A DNA stretch of 64,000 nt from Omphiscola glabra (Eukaryota > Mollusca > Gastropoda > Lymnaeidae), in contig OZ024808.1 of NCBI GenBank assembly GCA_964017045.1, positions 21,073,284 to 21,137,283 of the forward strand, read 5' to 3'. Shown here piece by piece: positions 1-11,937 of this stretch. The position numbers and the translations under genes are program-made. The first letter of the stretch is position 1. Each line of letters opens with the position of its first letter. The notes beneath the pieces were generated by a model, which searched no databases, had not been told where the DNA came from, and worked only from the letters and a program-made list of their open reading frames with translations.

Positions 1-137
1 ACAAAGGTCACCTAAAACCATCGGAAAACATATTTATGTAGCAAAAACGAACATAATTGTATGGTTGGAGGGGGGTCACCACAATATGAGGAACTCCATT
101 AAAGGGTCGTGGAATTAGGAAGGTTGAGAACCCCTTT
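1..137 (+). mobile_element. SPIN-like hAT MITE, right part only
   Basis: This is the right-hand portion of a non-autonomous hAT element, cut by the window edge. It shares the internal blocks 'atcggaaaacatattta', 'ggtcaccacaatatgagga' and 'attaggaaggttgagaacc' with the complete copy at 5397..5585. The terminal 'gagaacc' is followed by 'cccttttgg' instead of the expected 'actg', so the right tip is mutated. No target duplication can be judged because the left end is missing. Confidence 0.75.
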
Positions 138-758
138 TGGACAAGAATACATGTTCAAATTAATTATACTCTTATATGAAAAAAAAAATTAGTATACTTT
201 CAGAAATACCCCCCCACACAGACACACACACACACGCATACACACCAACAAGCACATGAAAATCATATTTTAAAATTTTCCGTAACATTTCAAGAGATTT
301 CATAATGCGATCAGAAAGTTACTTGGAACAACCATTGTTTTATGTACTTGCGCAACGCAGACAAAGTGACATTGCTCCCGAAGAAAATATATTCTTAGAA
401 TCGCTGAACGGAACGGAGAAACTTTATCGATAAAATGTTCTTTAAAATTGGTGGCCTACATTCTCTCCATGCGTGACAAGGTGTGACACGATCAGTATAC
501 CCTAGTTAATCGTTACTAAACTCGATAACAACTCGAATGGTATAATAAAAAGGACAAGAAATTAGTCACGTGTTCGTGTGAGATTATTTTATTTGTCTAG
601 TAACTAGTAGTAAAAGTTTGGTGACAATCCAATGTCGGACTGCAATGTTAACTTTCCAATCAACTTCAGATCAGTGCACGCACATTTAGCAATAGTTGGA
701 GTGACCAATAAATGACAAAACGCAAATGTAATGGAAAAAAAAAAAAAAAGTAAAAACA

Positions 759-906
759 TTAGTTCAACAAAAGAACATTAGCTCCACAAAAGAACATAAG
801 TTTAACAAAAGAACATTAGTTCAACAAAAGATCATTAGTACAACAAAACAACATTAGCACAACAAAAGTACATTAGTACAAAAAAAGTACATTAGTAAAA
901 AAAAAA
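759..906. repeat. Short tandem array, about 19-bp unit
   Basis: About eight degenerate copies of a unit like 'acattagttcaacaaaaga' decay into A-rich sequence on the right. It is a simple minisatellite. Confidence 0.8.
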
Positions 907-1881
907 TTAACTAAATTAACTTAGGTAGGCTTATTAAATCCCTTACATTAGCTTCGCTTTCCTACGTGGCTGGCTGGCTGACTCGCTGACTGGCTGGCTG
1001 ACGGGCTGGCTAGCCGGCCAAACCTTCTATCGACTAATTGACCCAGTTCTCGTCAACCTATCGAGCTGAAACTTAGCACATGCACTCCTTGCCAATGACA
1101 ACACATTCTTTCAAATTTTCAGCCCCATCCCTCAACCAGAAATATTATTTTCCTCTTTTTTTTTAAAGGGGAAGATAAAATAAAATTCCAGGATCACTGC
1201 ACTATATGAGATTATTTTTTTTTTAAATTCCGCAAGTGCGTTCGTTGCATATTATTTTCTATGTATTATTCTGAAATATTTGGTGAAATAAATCTGCGGT
1301 TTAAAAGCGGAATGGTCATTAGAATATTAGTATGGTTCATTGGCTTGAAAAAAAAATGTGCGGTTGCGAGCCTTGAAGTGGGAACACTTCGAGACAGTAA
1401 GCAACTCTTCTGTTCTCTGAGATAGTTTCAAAAGTTGTGTACAAAAGAATTTCACACAATAACACTTACCCAGACGCTAACACGAAATTTAAGAGTGGCT
1501 GTCATTTCGTTCTCTATCGAATACTTGAGACTGATCAAGTTGTACGTCACACATGTTAAATACTTAACACTGATCAAGTTGTACGTCACACACGTAAAAT
1601 TACATTCAAAACGTATTTACCACAAAACAAATAAAACTTACTCCTGCTATTTGAAAATACGCACACTATCTCGAAAAAATAATATTGTAATGCTTGACCC
1701 ACAAGAATCATCTTCACAAAGCGCCTCACTCATAGGGAAACTACCAGAATGCATGCAATTAACATATCATTGCGTGATATTTAGTTTAACATCAGTGGGC
1801 CTCGTTGTGATTTGAAAAAAAATACATGTGCCTCCTCTATTCATTTTTGTTAAATTGGATAGCTTTCGTTTGAAAGACGCA

Positions 1882-1886
1882 ATATA

Positions 1887-1926
<40 letters not shown>
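1882..1926. repeat. (TA)n microsatellite
   Basis: A near-perfect alternating TA run of about 45 bp. Confidence 0.95.
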
Positions 1927-1929
<3 letters not shown>

Positions 1930-2395
1930 GTAGATGTTTCAAGAACGGGAAATGCCCGAATTGTTATTTAAAACAGAGTAGCTTGCCCGTGGACGCCGAC
2001 AAAAATTTATAATAAGGTCTGGTTTAAAAAATCAAGAAAGTGGTTTCTAAACCCTATTTTGGTATGACTAATTAAAATATAATCAATAATATATTTTTTT
2101 AAATGCATTCTTTTAATCTGAATAATGTATTTCCTTTTAATTATGTTTTGCCATCCCATCCATGCTTAGTCAAACCATGACACCCACAAATGATGTGAAG
2201 CCTGAAGCAAGTCGTTAGCAATTTTTTCCCCAACAATAAATAGTTTTTTTTACTGTTGTCTTACCCCACAGAAATCATGAAAATTATTGAAAAATCGCTT
2301 TTCTGTTTACAATATTAGTTTTCCCCACCGTATTTTCTTTCTAATTGACATAGATAAAACATCTTAATTACAAATTATAAATTATCTCAGTTTGA

Positions 2396-4903
2396 TTATT
2401 TCCTTGGAAAAACCTCTTTTCTCTTACAGAACAGCTGCTGGAACACATATCTGTATTTTGAGCTCATGTTGTAGTACACGATGATATTCACGGAGCTGTT
2501 GGTCGTCTCCAAGACGTACACACCGCACCACACCACCTGGTACACATTGCGGAACTTCCCGATAAAACTGTACTCGGCGAAAAACAGCCCCACGATCAAG
2601 TTTATCGCGGTGGGGAGGAAACACGTGATGAAGATGCACGAGATGGAAATCACCATCTTGACGACTTTTTTGTCGCGCTTAGTCAACCCCCCTTCTCCGC
2701 GGGCGCTGGCGGAGCTGGCATTTCGTCTCCATTTTGAATTTTTCTTCAACTTGATCGTGGTGACGGCGGTGCACGTGACGACTAACAGGAAGGAGAACAA
2801 CTGCGCAAAGATGGTGATTGTAAAAGACACGTTCTCCACGGCTGCACCGTCCGTGTCGTAAACGAGGCCGTAGAGAGATTTGTTCCGCAGCTCGTAGAAT
2901 TTCTGCCCGAAGTGTATCACGGTGAAGACCGGGGCGACGCTGGCGAACATGACGAGGTAGATGACCACCATGGCGAGGACGGTCCTGCGAGGCGTCAGGA
3001 TGCGCTTCACCGTCAGGGGCAGGACCACGCAGAGGCACCGCTCCAAGGTGATGAAGCCCGTGACCAGGCCGGTTATCCGGGCGAAACAAACGTGCGGCCA
3101 CGCTGTGGGGAGAGGGGCGTAGGGCAACACGTTAACAAAATTCGAAATATGCACATTTCTTTAAAGGTTGTCATCGTTTATAACGCGAGGCTATTTACTA
3201 TTTCATAGTTTGGACACATGATTGGACGAATTTAATCCTATATATAAGGCTGACACTGGCATTTTACTTTATCAAAACGTTGTCACAAAAAAAAATTAAA
3301 AAATTGGGATTTGTAAAAAAAAGGAACTTAAACGATTTCAATCCTGAGATAACAGAATATAACCAAAAAAAAAATTGCTTCAATAGAAGTATTTATATTT
3401 TTTGTTCAAATTTTTTTTTTTTAAATCATCTCTTTTTTTTTTAAATTCTCTTCCAACTTCACAGAAGGTAGTATCAATACCCTTCTGCATTTCAGTGATT
3501 CACCAAACGTGCACCCCAGTCCCAGGTACGGTACGCCCCTATTTGTTATTACACGTATACGTTTCTCTAGAATTTTCAAGAAGCAAATCGTATGACAATA
3601 AAAATATAATTGAATTCAATTTATATTCAGTGAAAATGTACTGTAGTTCACCTGATGAAAGGTCTTCTGAGTCAAGAGGTATGTCAGAATAATGTGCCGT
3701 AACTCACCTGATGTAAGGTACTGGATGTCTACAGAGTCAAAAGGTATGTCAGAATAATGTGCCGTAACTCACCTGACGTTAGGTACTGGATGTCCACAGA
3801 GTCAAAAGGTATGTCAGAATAATGGAATAACGGGTTGAAAGACACGGTCTTCCATAAGACGGGAATAAGACACCCCAGGTCAGCCAGGGTCAACCCAATC
3901 AGACTGATATTTACGGAATCTGAAAAACCCTGGAGTAAGGGAAATGTTAAAAATAAGAACACACAAGAACACACAAGGACACACTACCATCTTTAATACC
4001 TGCAACTCAATTTATGTGTTCCCTTGCAATTAGAGAATTATCAAAGTCATGAAACGCCATTTACAAAATTAATTTTTGAATTTATATTGAAACTGAACTT
4101 TCATTAAGAAACAAAGATGTTTGTAATTTAAAACTTCATTCGCTGACTTTTCTGGATCAAAGTTAATTTAAAGCATGCGGACATCAACTTTGATTTTCAC
4201 CAGTAATTGAGGAAAAAAGAACAAATTAATTTGATGTTTTCATTTGTTGCATTAATTTTTTTATTTTTTTAAACTCAATCTTCTAATTTGTCGCAGATTA
4301 TTTCTTTCTACACCCCTCCACATTTATATAGATGAATGAAGACTCGTGAAGATTCCCAGAAGAAACATTAGTTATTTGGTTTAAATGCATTTCCCAGAAG
4401 CCACCAGACCCGCAAACAATGTCACACTGGAATATGAAATAACGTTTATATTGAAAAATCCGTCGTAAAGAGATTTAAATTAATTCCTAATTGTAATATT
4501 TATTTAAACCATGGTTTTCAATAATGTCGTGGCATAAATAATGTGGGAGATGCTTCCCTTTTAATTATGTAGTTGTGTTTTTGTTTCCTCTCAAATGTAA
4601 AAAGTAAGTCTTTATTGACGGTAAAATTTAAATTTACATTGGCGATAAATTGCATAATGACTTAAATATACGTCCATATAACACAATTTTAGGCAAATCT
4701 AGAACGTATGCCACTACCTGTTTTATGAAGACAACAAGGTTGATGCAGTTTGCTGTGTTGCCCAGGACGCTGATCACGGCCATTGTGACGACGAAGACCG
4801 CGAACTCCACCCATTGGCGGGCCTCGTCACTAACAAATCTGTTTCCGTTGCCACCTGTGAAGCTGCCTTCACCAACATCGTACCAGAATGTAGAAGATTC
4901 CAT
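2396..4903 (-). CDS. GPCR-A: rhodopsin-like receptor, putative chemosensory type, 3 exons
   Basis: This is a class A seven-transmembrane receptor of the plasma membrane, from a family expanded in gastropods as putative chemosensory receptors; the ligand is unknown. Exons on the minus strand are 4903..4718, 3929..3773 and 3102..2396, joined in phases 0 and 1 at GT-AG junctions, giving 349 residues. TM1 carries GN at 48-49 and TM2 has LTLAD with Asp79. TM3 ends with ERC at 135-137 in place of DRY. TM5 follows ENVSF. The third loop has SKWR and TKRDKK, TM6 has CFLP, and TM7 ends NIIVYY (320-325) instead of NPxxY, followed by a helix-8-like SSKYR. The start is the first Met before an acidic, glycine-rich N-terminus. 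It is the first of three similar genes in the same orientation. Exon boundaries are inferred from matching the three genes. The last 65 bp of exon 2 are repeated in the following intron. Expression is not shown. Confidence 0.88.
3638..3823. repeat. Triplicated end of GPCR-A exon 2 with its splice donor
   Basis: Unit 3759..3823 contains the real 3' end of exon 2 and its donor. A close copy lies at 3694..3758 and a more diverged, 56-bp copy at 3638..3693. Each repeats the 'cacctga' donor block and the 'ggtatgtcagaataat' block. The two extra copies fall within intron 2. Splicing at the second donor would add 65 nt, shift the frame and meet a stop, so only the upstream donor yields a full receptor. 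Confidence 0.85.
3930..4717 (-). other. Intron 1 of GPCR-A
   Basis: An AT-rich intron between the TM1 and TM2 exons. I see no additional exon, repeat array or mobile element in it. Confidence 0.7.
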
Positions 4904-5388
4904 ATCTCCTATGGCTAAATAAATCTTGCACTTCTTAAGATTTGATTTTCTTCCAAACTCAATTTTGAAAAAAGTAATTTAAATCAATTCAAAGTTGTAT
5001 TTTGTAATAAAGAATAATTACACGCTGTAATGCACATAAATAGAGAAGCAAAAATGATAATGCCTACATAATTGCTTTTGCCTTAAATCATTTTTATAAT
5101 CAAAAGTGAAATAAAGGTTAAAAATATGAGGGGCTGCGTTCAAGCAGTGTACAGTAAATAAACAGTGTAAAAAAATGTTTTCAGGCTTGAAAAGAAAGAC
5201 AGGACAATTAAACGGACGTTTCAATTAGATTCAGAGAGTAATTTTGATTACGCAGAACTTAAATTATATATGCGAACTGCAAACTAAATAAGAGACTTCA
5301 TTTAAAAAAACAAAATTTTAGATTGACAACATATTAAGAATGTATATGCTTTCGTTGAAGTTTCCAATTAAATGTTATACGGTTAAAG
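4904..5388. other. Upstream region of GPCR-A, nothing recognised
   Basis: An AT-rich non-coding stretch between the GPCR-A start codon and the SPIN-like MITE. It should contain the promoter and 5' UTR, but I cannot point to a convincing core promoter. Confidence 0.5.
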
Positions 5389-5396
5389 GTCTATTC

Positions 5397-5585
5397 CAGC
5401 GGTTCTCAATGTATGGGTCGCGACCCCTTTGGCGGTCGAATAACCCTTACACAGGGGTCGCCTTAGACCGTCGGAAAACACATATTAATGAAGTAGCAAC
5501 GAGAATAATTTTATTGGTTGTTGGTCGCCACAATATGAGGAACTGTAATAAAGGGTCGCGCCATTAGGAAGGTTGAGAACCACTG
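5397..5585 (+). mobile_element. Complete SPIN-like hAT MITE (189 bp) with 8-bp TSD
   Basis: A full-length non-autonomous hAT element. The left end is CAGCGGTTCTCAA and the right end TTGAGAACCACTG, a terminal inverted repeat with one mismatch. It is flanked by a perfect 8-bp target duplication, GTCTATTC, at 5389..5396 and 5586..5593. Internal blocks such as 'gggtcgcgaccccttt', 'atcggaaaacacata'-like sequence and 'aaagggtcgcg' match what I remember of the SPIN family, reported as horizontally transferred among vertebrates and some invertebrates including a pond snail. It has no coding capacity. The family name is from memory; the hAT structure is seen directly. Confidence 0.9.
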
Positions 5586-5593
5586 GTCTATTC

Positions 5594-7933
5594 CAATTCG
5601 TCCAATTTATTTATTCGTTTTCACCAAGGTTCACTAAGTCGTGAGCTGAAGATCAGAAATTAATTAATTTCTTGTACAAGTAATTGAAAATTCAGGAGAA
5701 CTTTGTGTTACGGCAGTTAATTCGATGGCACCGTCGAGTACATATAACTACCAATAGTTTCATTTATGTAAAGATTGTTTGAAGAGAGAGACAAAAAAAG
5801 ACCCAGTAAAAATTGTTGCATAGAAACCAGATGAAGGTCACTGAGTGAAATTAATAAGTGCATAACATTTAATTGCGAGTTTGTGATTAACTGATAATGA
5901 GATACGTAGAAGATACGCGAAATCTGATCAAAGGGAGGTAACAAAGTTTCGTAACAATTATAATAATTTCAAATGACGATCGCGTTTGGTTTTGTGTGTA
6001 GGAAAAAATAAAATTTCCCAGCCAATGAGATCACGTGATGTACTCAGTTTGTGTAAACACTTTGTTTTGTAGCCTGTTCTAAAATTACAAACACAATTGA
6101 GTCTGGCGGGCTGGTAGGCTCTCTAGAATATTAAAACAGTTCTGTTTTCTGTGTCTACAACGAATGCCATTTTATAACGCTTGTTTAAGCGAATAATTTT
6201 TTTTAAAGCAGTTTATTAACAGCGTTCATAACATGAGGCTGGTTACAGAAAACATACTATAGATATTTTCACTAAATTATGCAATGGAATATACGATTAA
6301 AAAAAAAAATCTGAACAAGAAAGATGGGGGTGTTGTCCAGGACTCCAATTCTTTCAAACTTGTTTAAATGTTTAACTTGGTATGGGTGTAATTTTTTTAT
6401 TATTTGAATTTCATTTGGCGATTATGATGCCTTATAACGTATTATCAGTCTCATGTACCACAGAAGCCAATATTTATTGTTAAAATTAATTATTTTAATT
6501 TTCGGATGCAATTTTTAAATGTTTGCTAAATGTTTCTGCCCTAATGATATTCGCGTTTCAATGATTAAAAAAAACAAAACGTTTTCATGTTGTTATCACT
6601 TGGCGGGCTGTAATATCATGTCTCTACAATATTTCAAGCACAAACTTGTCAAATGTCGGTGGATGTAAACAACAGTAGATCAGTTATGGTTTGTTTGCCT
6701 CTTATATTTTATTTGTGATTTGCAGCGAAATTCTGGGGGGAAAAGGGTTTAAGTCTCTCGTGAGTGGAAAAAAAAAAAAGAAAAAAAAAAAAAAAAAAAA
6801 AAATTGTCCAGAACTGGTATGGCTCATAATGAACTGATGTGTATGGTTCCTAGTGCCGTCACAACTCACCGAGACAAAATGTTGTTTTTAATCGATTTCC
6901 AGGTGTGATCTAAACCAAGCTCCGTGGTCCAAGCTCCTTGTTTCGGTGTTAACAGTTTGAAAAACTCTTAGCAAATTATCATTGATTTTTTTCTTTAATA
7001 ATTGTGTCGTAAATACAAATTATGCTGGTTCGTGTTTTAAACTATTAAGCTGCAACAACAGCAGTCTTATCAATTTTGTCTGCATAGTGTGGTTTTAATA
7101 TGCCTCAGGTTACTTTATGATTAAGATGTTACGGCTTTGACGAAAATGTGTGACATTTGAATTACTTCAAGGAATATGATTCGATGAAATTAATTGGGTT
7201 TAAAAAAAAAAAAAATCATGACCAATTTTATTGAAATTACACATGAAGCATATTTTCTCTTGCATAATGGATTATTCTCTTCTCCGTTCTTTGTATGCGC
7301 TGCCACAGTGGGTTATTTAGACTGTTTTTGTGTATGCTCACTAAACACTTGAAAGCTGAATTTCCCAATCTCGTGACCTGGAACATATTATTTTGTTCTC
7401 TTCGTGCACAGTTTACATTATCTAGACAAGTCAAATGTTTATCTTCTGGTCTCTACGTTACATTATCTAAACAACTCATATGTTTATGTTCTAGTCTCTA
7501 CGTAACATTATCTAAACAAGTCATATGTTTATGTTCTAGTCTCTACGGCTTTCTTTGTACCCCAATGCATTAATAAGAAGTGCATTATATTTTCAAATAT
7601 TAAACAACATTGTTTATTTTCTTGGGGTGCGATACTTAAAGAATTCATAAAAGATGCAGAGCATTGAATAAGTTGTGAAACCTGGGTAGGGCAGGATGGG
7701 GAATTCCCCCCCCCCCCCTTTTACAGAATTTGCAGGTTTTATTTAAATTGATATGTACCGTGATGCCCCAAGGCTGAAACATTTTAATAAGATGACCAAG
7801 TTTTGGTTTTCTCCCCCGCCCCCCATCTTTCCTGAAAACTCCTGAAATGACGCCCCTGCTGCTTAAAACCATATTTCTGTAGCTTAGCCTGCGTTTCCAA
7901 CTATTCCTTTCTTTTTTTTTATATCCCCATGTT
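5594..7933. other. Spacer between GPCR-A and GPCR-B
   Basis: No gene is seen. It contains A-rich tracts (about 6771-6803), a C-rich run near 7707-7718 and a 45-bp triplication listed separately. The short open frames at 5340..5567 and 7295..7573 overlap the MITE and the 45-bp repeat and are not gene-like. Confidence 0.6.
7415..7549. repeat. 45-bp tandem triplication
   Basis: Three copies start at 7415, 7460 and 7505, each beginning 'acattatcta' and ending 'gtctctacg'. The period of 45 is a multiple of three, which keeps a spurious plus-strand frame open. Confidence 0.9.
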
Positions 7934-10900
7934 CTATGTTTCTAGTGTAAGCGATTTCTTAAACAGCATGTTTCGTACGTGTCGTTTGAATTTGCCGTTC
8001 ATGTTATAATAGACCAGGACATTGGCGGAGCTCTTGATGGCCTCAAATGTGTGGATCATACCCCAGACCACTGAGAAGACGTTCTGATACACACCGTTAA
8101 TGTTATACTCTGGTGTCAGAAGGACCATCAAGATAAAATTGACGCCGTACGGACCAACGCAGGCGAGAAATATGCACGATATCAACGTCACGAGCTTGAT
8201 AACTTTCTTATCTCTCTGCGTTAAACCCGCGAACCCGACCGCAACGGCCTCGGGGCGCCGCCATTTTGATTTCAGCACCAAGACGCGGACGATAGCGGAA
8301 GTGCAGATAATGTCAAGGACGATGCAGCAGATCAGAGACGTGGCGTTGAAGTACAGGCCTATGCTCTCTATGTCCCTGCCTTTCTCGTGGTATACTAAAC
8401 CGAATTTTGTTTTGTTGAATTGGTCATCGTGAACCGGGACGACCTGCCTGGCGAAGAACATCGGGGAGATGCCAGTAGAGACGGACAGCGCGATCAAAAC
8501 GAGGGCGATGACGGTGCGCCTTTGTGTAAATATAGATTTGGTGCGCAATGGAAACACTAAGGAGATGCAGCGCTCAAATGTGATGAAAGTGGTGATCCAG
8601 CAAGTTATCCTCGCGCAAACACCATGCGGGAGTCCTGAAATTAAAGCAATGTGCTGGATAAAATGAACGAACAAAAGCAATTCCTAATCAAACATGTGAT
8701 TTAAATATTGCAAATTCGTAAACTTTATAGAATCGGGTAATTTTAGTGAGCAGAAAAATGTACAGCAATAACGCTCCAACATTAGTCCCACTTGTTAAAA
8801 TTGCAAAAAAAAAATGTGAGTGCCAAGTTTTAACAAAAGTTAAAATATAAAGCGCGTAACTTAAGTATGGTGATTCCGTACGGTGTTCAATTATGTTAAA
8901 CATAAACCAATGAATTAAGCATAAAAAGCCAAATGATTGATCACATAATGTCCAGAGTTTCATCGCATAATGTCAAGTATTGATCACATAATGTCCAGAG
9001 TTTCATCGCATAATGTCAAGTATTGATCACATAATGCCCAGAGTTTCATCGCATAATGTCAAGTATTGAGCACATAATGCCCAGAGTTTCATCGCATAAT
9101 GTCAAGTATTGATCACATAATGTCCAGAGTTTCATCGCATAATGTCAAGTATTGAGCACATAATGCCCAGAGTTTCATCGCATAATGTCAAGTATTGAGC
9201 ACATAATGTCCAGAGTTTCATCGCATAATGTCAAGTATTGAGCACATAATGCCCAGAGTTTGAGCATGTAATGCCCAGAGATTGAGCACAGAGTGCCCAG
9301 AGATTTCGCACATAATGCCCAGAGATTGAGCACGCAATTCCCAGAGATTGAACACTTAATGCCTAGGGATTGAACACTTAATGACCCTTTAATTAACACA
9401 TAATGATAAGAGCTTCAGTGCGTGAAATTTCGTGGTAAATTAATAAATTTGAGATTTGTTAATACTTTAAAAAAAATCCTTTTCTCAAAATAAGTAACCT
9501 AATCCTAAATAAAGACGGCACATTTTTATTTCAGATTATTTATATTTTCAACAGGCGCCGAGTTCAAGTAACTGATTCTTAAAATCTCGATTTCTTGTAA
9601 CTTGATAAATGATTGCTTGCGTGATATATCTATTAAAACAGAGGAGATTCTCGTTGAGCTGTGCTAGATTCCATCGAGCAGCATAAATATTATCAGTTTC
9701 ACAGCACATTTTTTTTATAACTCTTATTTTTTTTTTTAAAAGTCTCCTTTAAGAAAAGAAAAATAAATTGTTGCGAGCCATCCCTGTCCAATCCTACGAC
9801 ACTCTGGTGTCAGCGCACGTGAAAGTCACCTTATATCAGTTTGGGCTCTGCAGCTCGCACGAGCTTTTTATACGCGCGCATGCGTATCCTGATCTTTGAC
9901 AGAGAATGTTCTATACATTTTTTTTACAACGAAAATATAAAATTTTATTGTCGAGATTTAAGGAAAGCCATTTTGATATTCGTAAATGTGTTTTATTTAT
10001 GTGTACATTTACTTTTAATCTATATAAAAATGTATTTTATTGGTGTGTAATGGTACTTTTGGTGTGTATATAAATAGATTTTATTATTAGTATGTAAAGT
10101 TACTTACTGTATGTGTATATAAAAATGTGTTTTAGATATTTCAAATCGTACTTTTCATAAAGAAATTAGCTTTAGTTAAATGCACACAAAAAAACGTATT
10201 AAAAATTTGCAAATGTGTAACAGTTGTGTTTAAATATTTTAAGTTATAATTTGTACATTTGTTGTGGTTTATGAAAATGTTTGTAAGAGAAGATTACTAA
10301 AACGTTGTCATCACAAATGGTTCATACAAAAATTTCGTTTTTTTTAAAGATTTGTTTTTCACATAAATGTTAAAAAATGCTGATATTAGATCTAATCGAT
10401 TGAAAACAATAATTTAACAAATGACACTAACACACTTTGTTGCACTTCATATTTCAAATCAACCCATCCATCCATCAACCCATCCATCCACCCATTCACC
10501 CATCTTTCCATCCATCCACACATCCACACATCCACACATCCATCAATCCATCCATCCATCCACCCATCCATCCACCCATCCATCCATCCACCCATCCATC
10601 CACCCATCCATCCACCCACCCATCCACCCATCCACCCACCCATCCACCCACCCACCCATCAATCCATCCATCCATCCACCCATCCATCCATCCACCCATC
10701 AATCCATCCATCCACCCATCCACATATCCATCCATCCACCCATCCATTCATCCACCCATCCATACACCCACCCATCCATTCATCCACTAATCCATCCACC
10801 CACCCATACACCCTTGCATCCATCCACCCATACATCCATCCATCCACCCATCCACCCATCCCCCCATCCATCCACCTAATTTTATATTAATTCCTCCAGC

Positions 10901-11937
10901 CTCAACTCCTCCATTCCGCCCATACTAGTTGTCAACTTCAGTTGATAAAAAATATTTAAAATTTATATAGATCTCTTATATTCAGAATGAAACGTTCTTA
11001 AAATAACGACACATCGTCCAGACGTCCAAACCTGCGGTGTAGTAGAGCAGGTCGCTCGTCACGAACGGGAGGTCAGAGTTGAAAAACATTGGATTGTAGC
11101 AGACGCCTTCCCACACCAGGGTCACGACACTGCACAGGTCAGCGATGGCCAGCCCCAGGAAACTGATGTTCATTGCGTCACTAAAGCCCTGCACAAAGAG
11201 CACACACAAAAGAATTGAAATTAATTAAACATTGGATTGAAAAAGACAAATTAACTGTTTCAGTTAAAATACTAAGCTTTTTGAAATGTATTTGTACTTT
11301 GTACAAGTAGTACGCCTACGGTGATTTATTTTGGTCTCAAAAATTTCACTAGATTTTAAACTTACTTTCTATTAAAAATAAATTATTTAAAATAAATTTA
11401 GTTAAAGATAGACTTCAAATAAGTTTAGTTATAAGATAGACTGAATCTGCACATAGCAGTTGAGGATAAAAAAACACCATTTTATTGTTTTCAAATAGGG
11501 ATCGTATCAATAGAGGAACATCGAAGTATTGAATATTGAATAATATTGATTTTATTGACCTGCGTGATTATCGATTAGATCCAAGGTTCTCTTAAATAGT
11601 ATTTTTTTATATTATTATTATTTTTTTGTTTAAAGTTAAATCAAATATCTAAACAGTACTTGGGTATAAACCTTAAGAGAAATACCGACATAAGAGACAC
11701 GGTTAAAAGACAGATCGATCCGATACTCACCTGTTTGACGAATACGACAATGTTGACAACATTAGCGGTAGAACCGAGTAAGCCAATCACACCGGTGAAG
11801 AACACAGAATAAAAGATCTCTATACTGTGACGCAGCGAGTCACTGATGGGCTCGTACACCTGACCAGTGCCCATCACTGTGTGGGGATTGAGGCGGGAAG
11901 TAGTCCAATTCATGATGGTCATTTCTGAACTGTCCAT
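7934..11937 (-). CDS. GPCR-B: rhodopsin-like receptor, putative chemosensory type, 3 exons
   Basis: A second member of the receptor array. Exons on the minus strand are 11937..11731, 11188..11032 and 8634..7934, again with a 157-nt middle exon and phases 0 and 1, giving 354 residues. TM1 has GSTAN in place of the GN of GPCR-A. TM2 has LAIAD with Asp86. The third exon begins LPHGVCARI and reaches ERC at 142-144. The third loop has SKWRR and TQRDKK, TM6 has CVGP, and TM7 ends NVLVYYN. The tail is short and basic. The donor of exon 1 is GTGAGT. Intron 2 is about 2.4 kb, larger than in GPCR-A, because it holds two minisatellites. The gene is intact by eye and presumably encodes a plasma-membrane receptor. 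A peptide receptor related to the FMRFamide-receptor-like group is an alternative to a chemosensory role. Confidence 0.87.
8935..9400. repeat. 43-bp minisatellite in intron 2 of GPCR-B
   Basis: About seven copies of a 43-bp unit are each made of two related half-units, 'gatcacataatgtccagag' and 'tttcatcgcataatgtcaag'. The array decays on the right into single 22-bp half-units like 'ttgagcacataatgcccag'. Confidence 0.92.
10455..10876. repeat. (CCATCCAYC)n array in intron 2 of GPCR-B
   Basis: About 420 bp of interspersed CCAT and CCAC tetranucleotides. Long open frames on both strands (Ser/His/Pro/Ile-rich and Met/Asp/Gly/Trp-rich) are artefacts of the repeat. Confidence 0.97.

Larger units (their letters stand above)
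138..2395. other. Non-coding stretch downstream of GPCR-A
   Basis: I see no gene here. It holds a short CA-rich tract (about 220-245), the 19-bp tandem array listed separately, a 'ctggctggctgac' run (about 965-1015), a 45-bp direct duplication containing 'gatcaagttgtacgtcaca' (about 1530 and 1575), and a TA microsatellite. The 126-codon open frame at 1435..1815 (+) runs over this duplication and has no recognisable domain. Confidence 0.6.

Noticed and set aside
2424..3208. Open frames overlapping exon 3 of GPCR-A on both strands
   Set aside because: Shadow frames produced by the GC-richer receptor exon. Only the frame with the seven-helix motifs is shared among the three genes.
10392..10879. 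Several overlapping open frames of 70-152 codons on both strands
   Set aside because: They are translations of the CCAT/CCAC tandem repeat, with no non-repeat sequence or start context.
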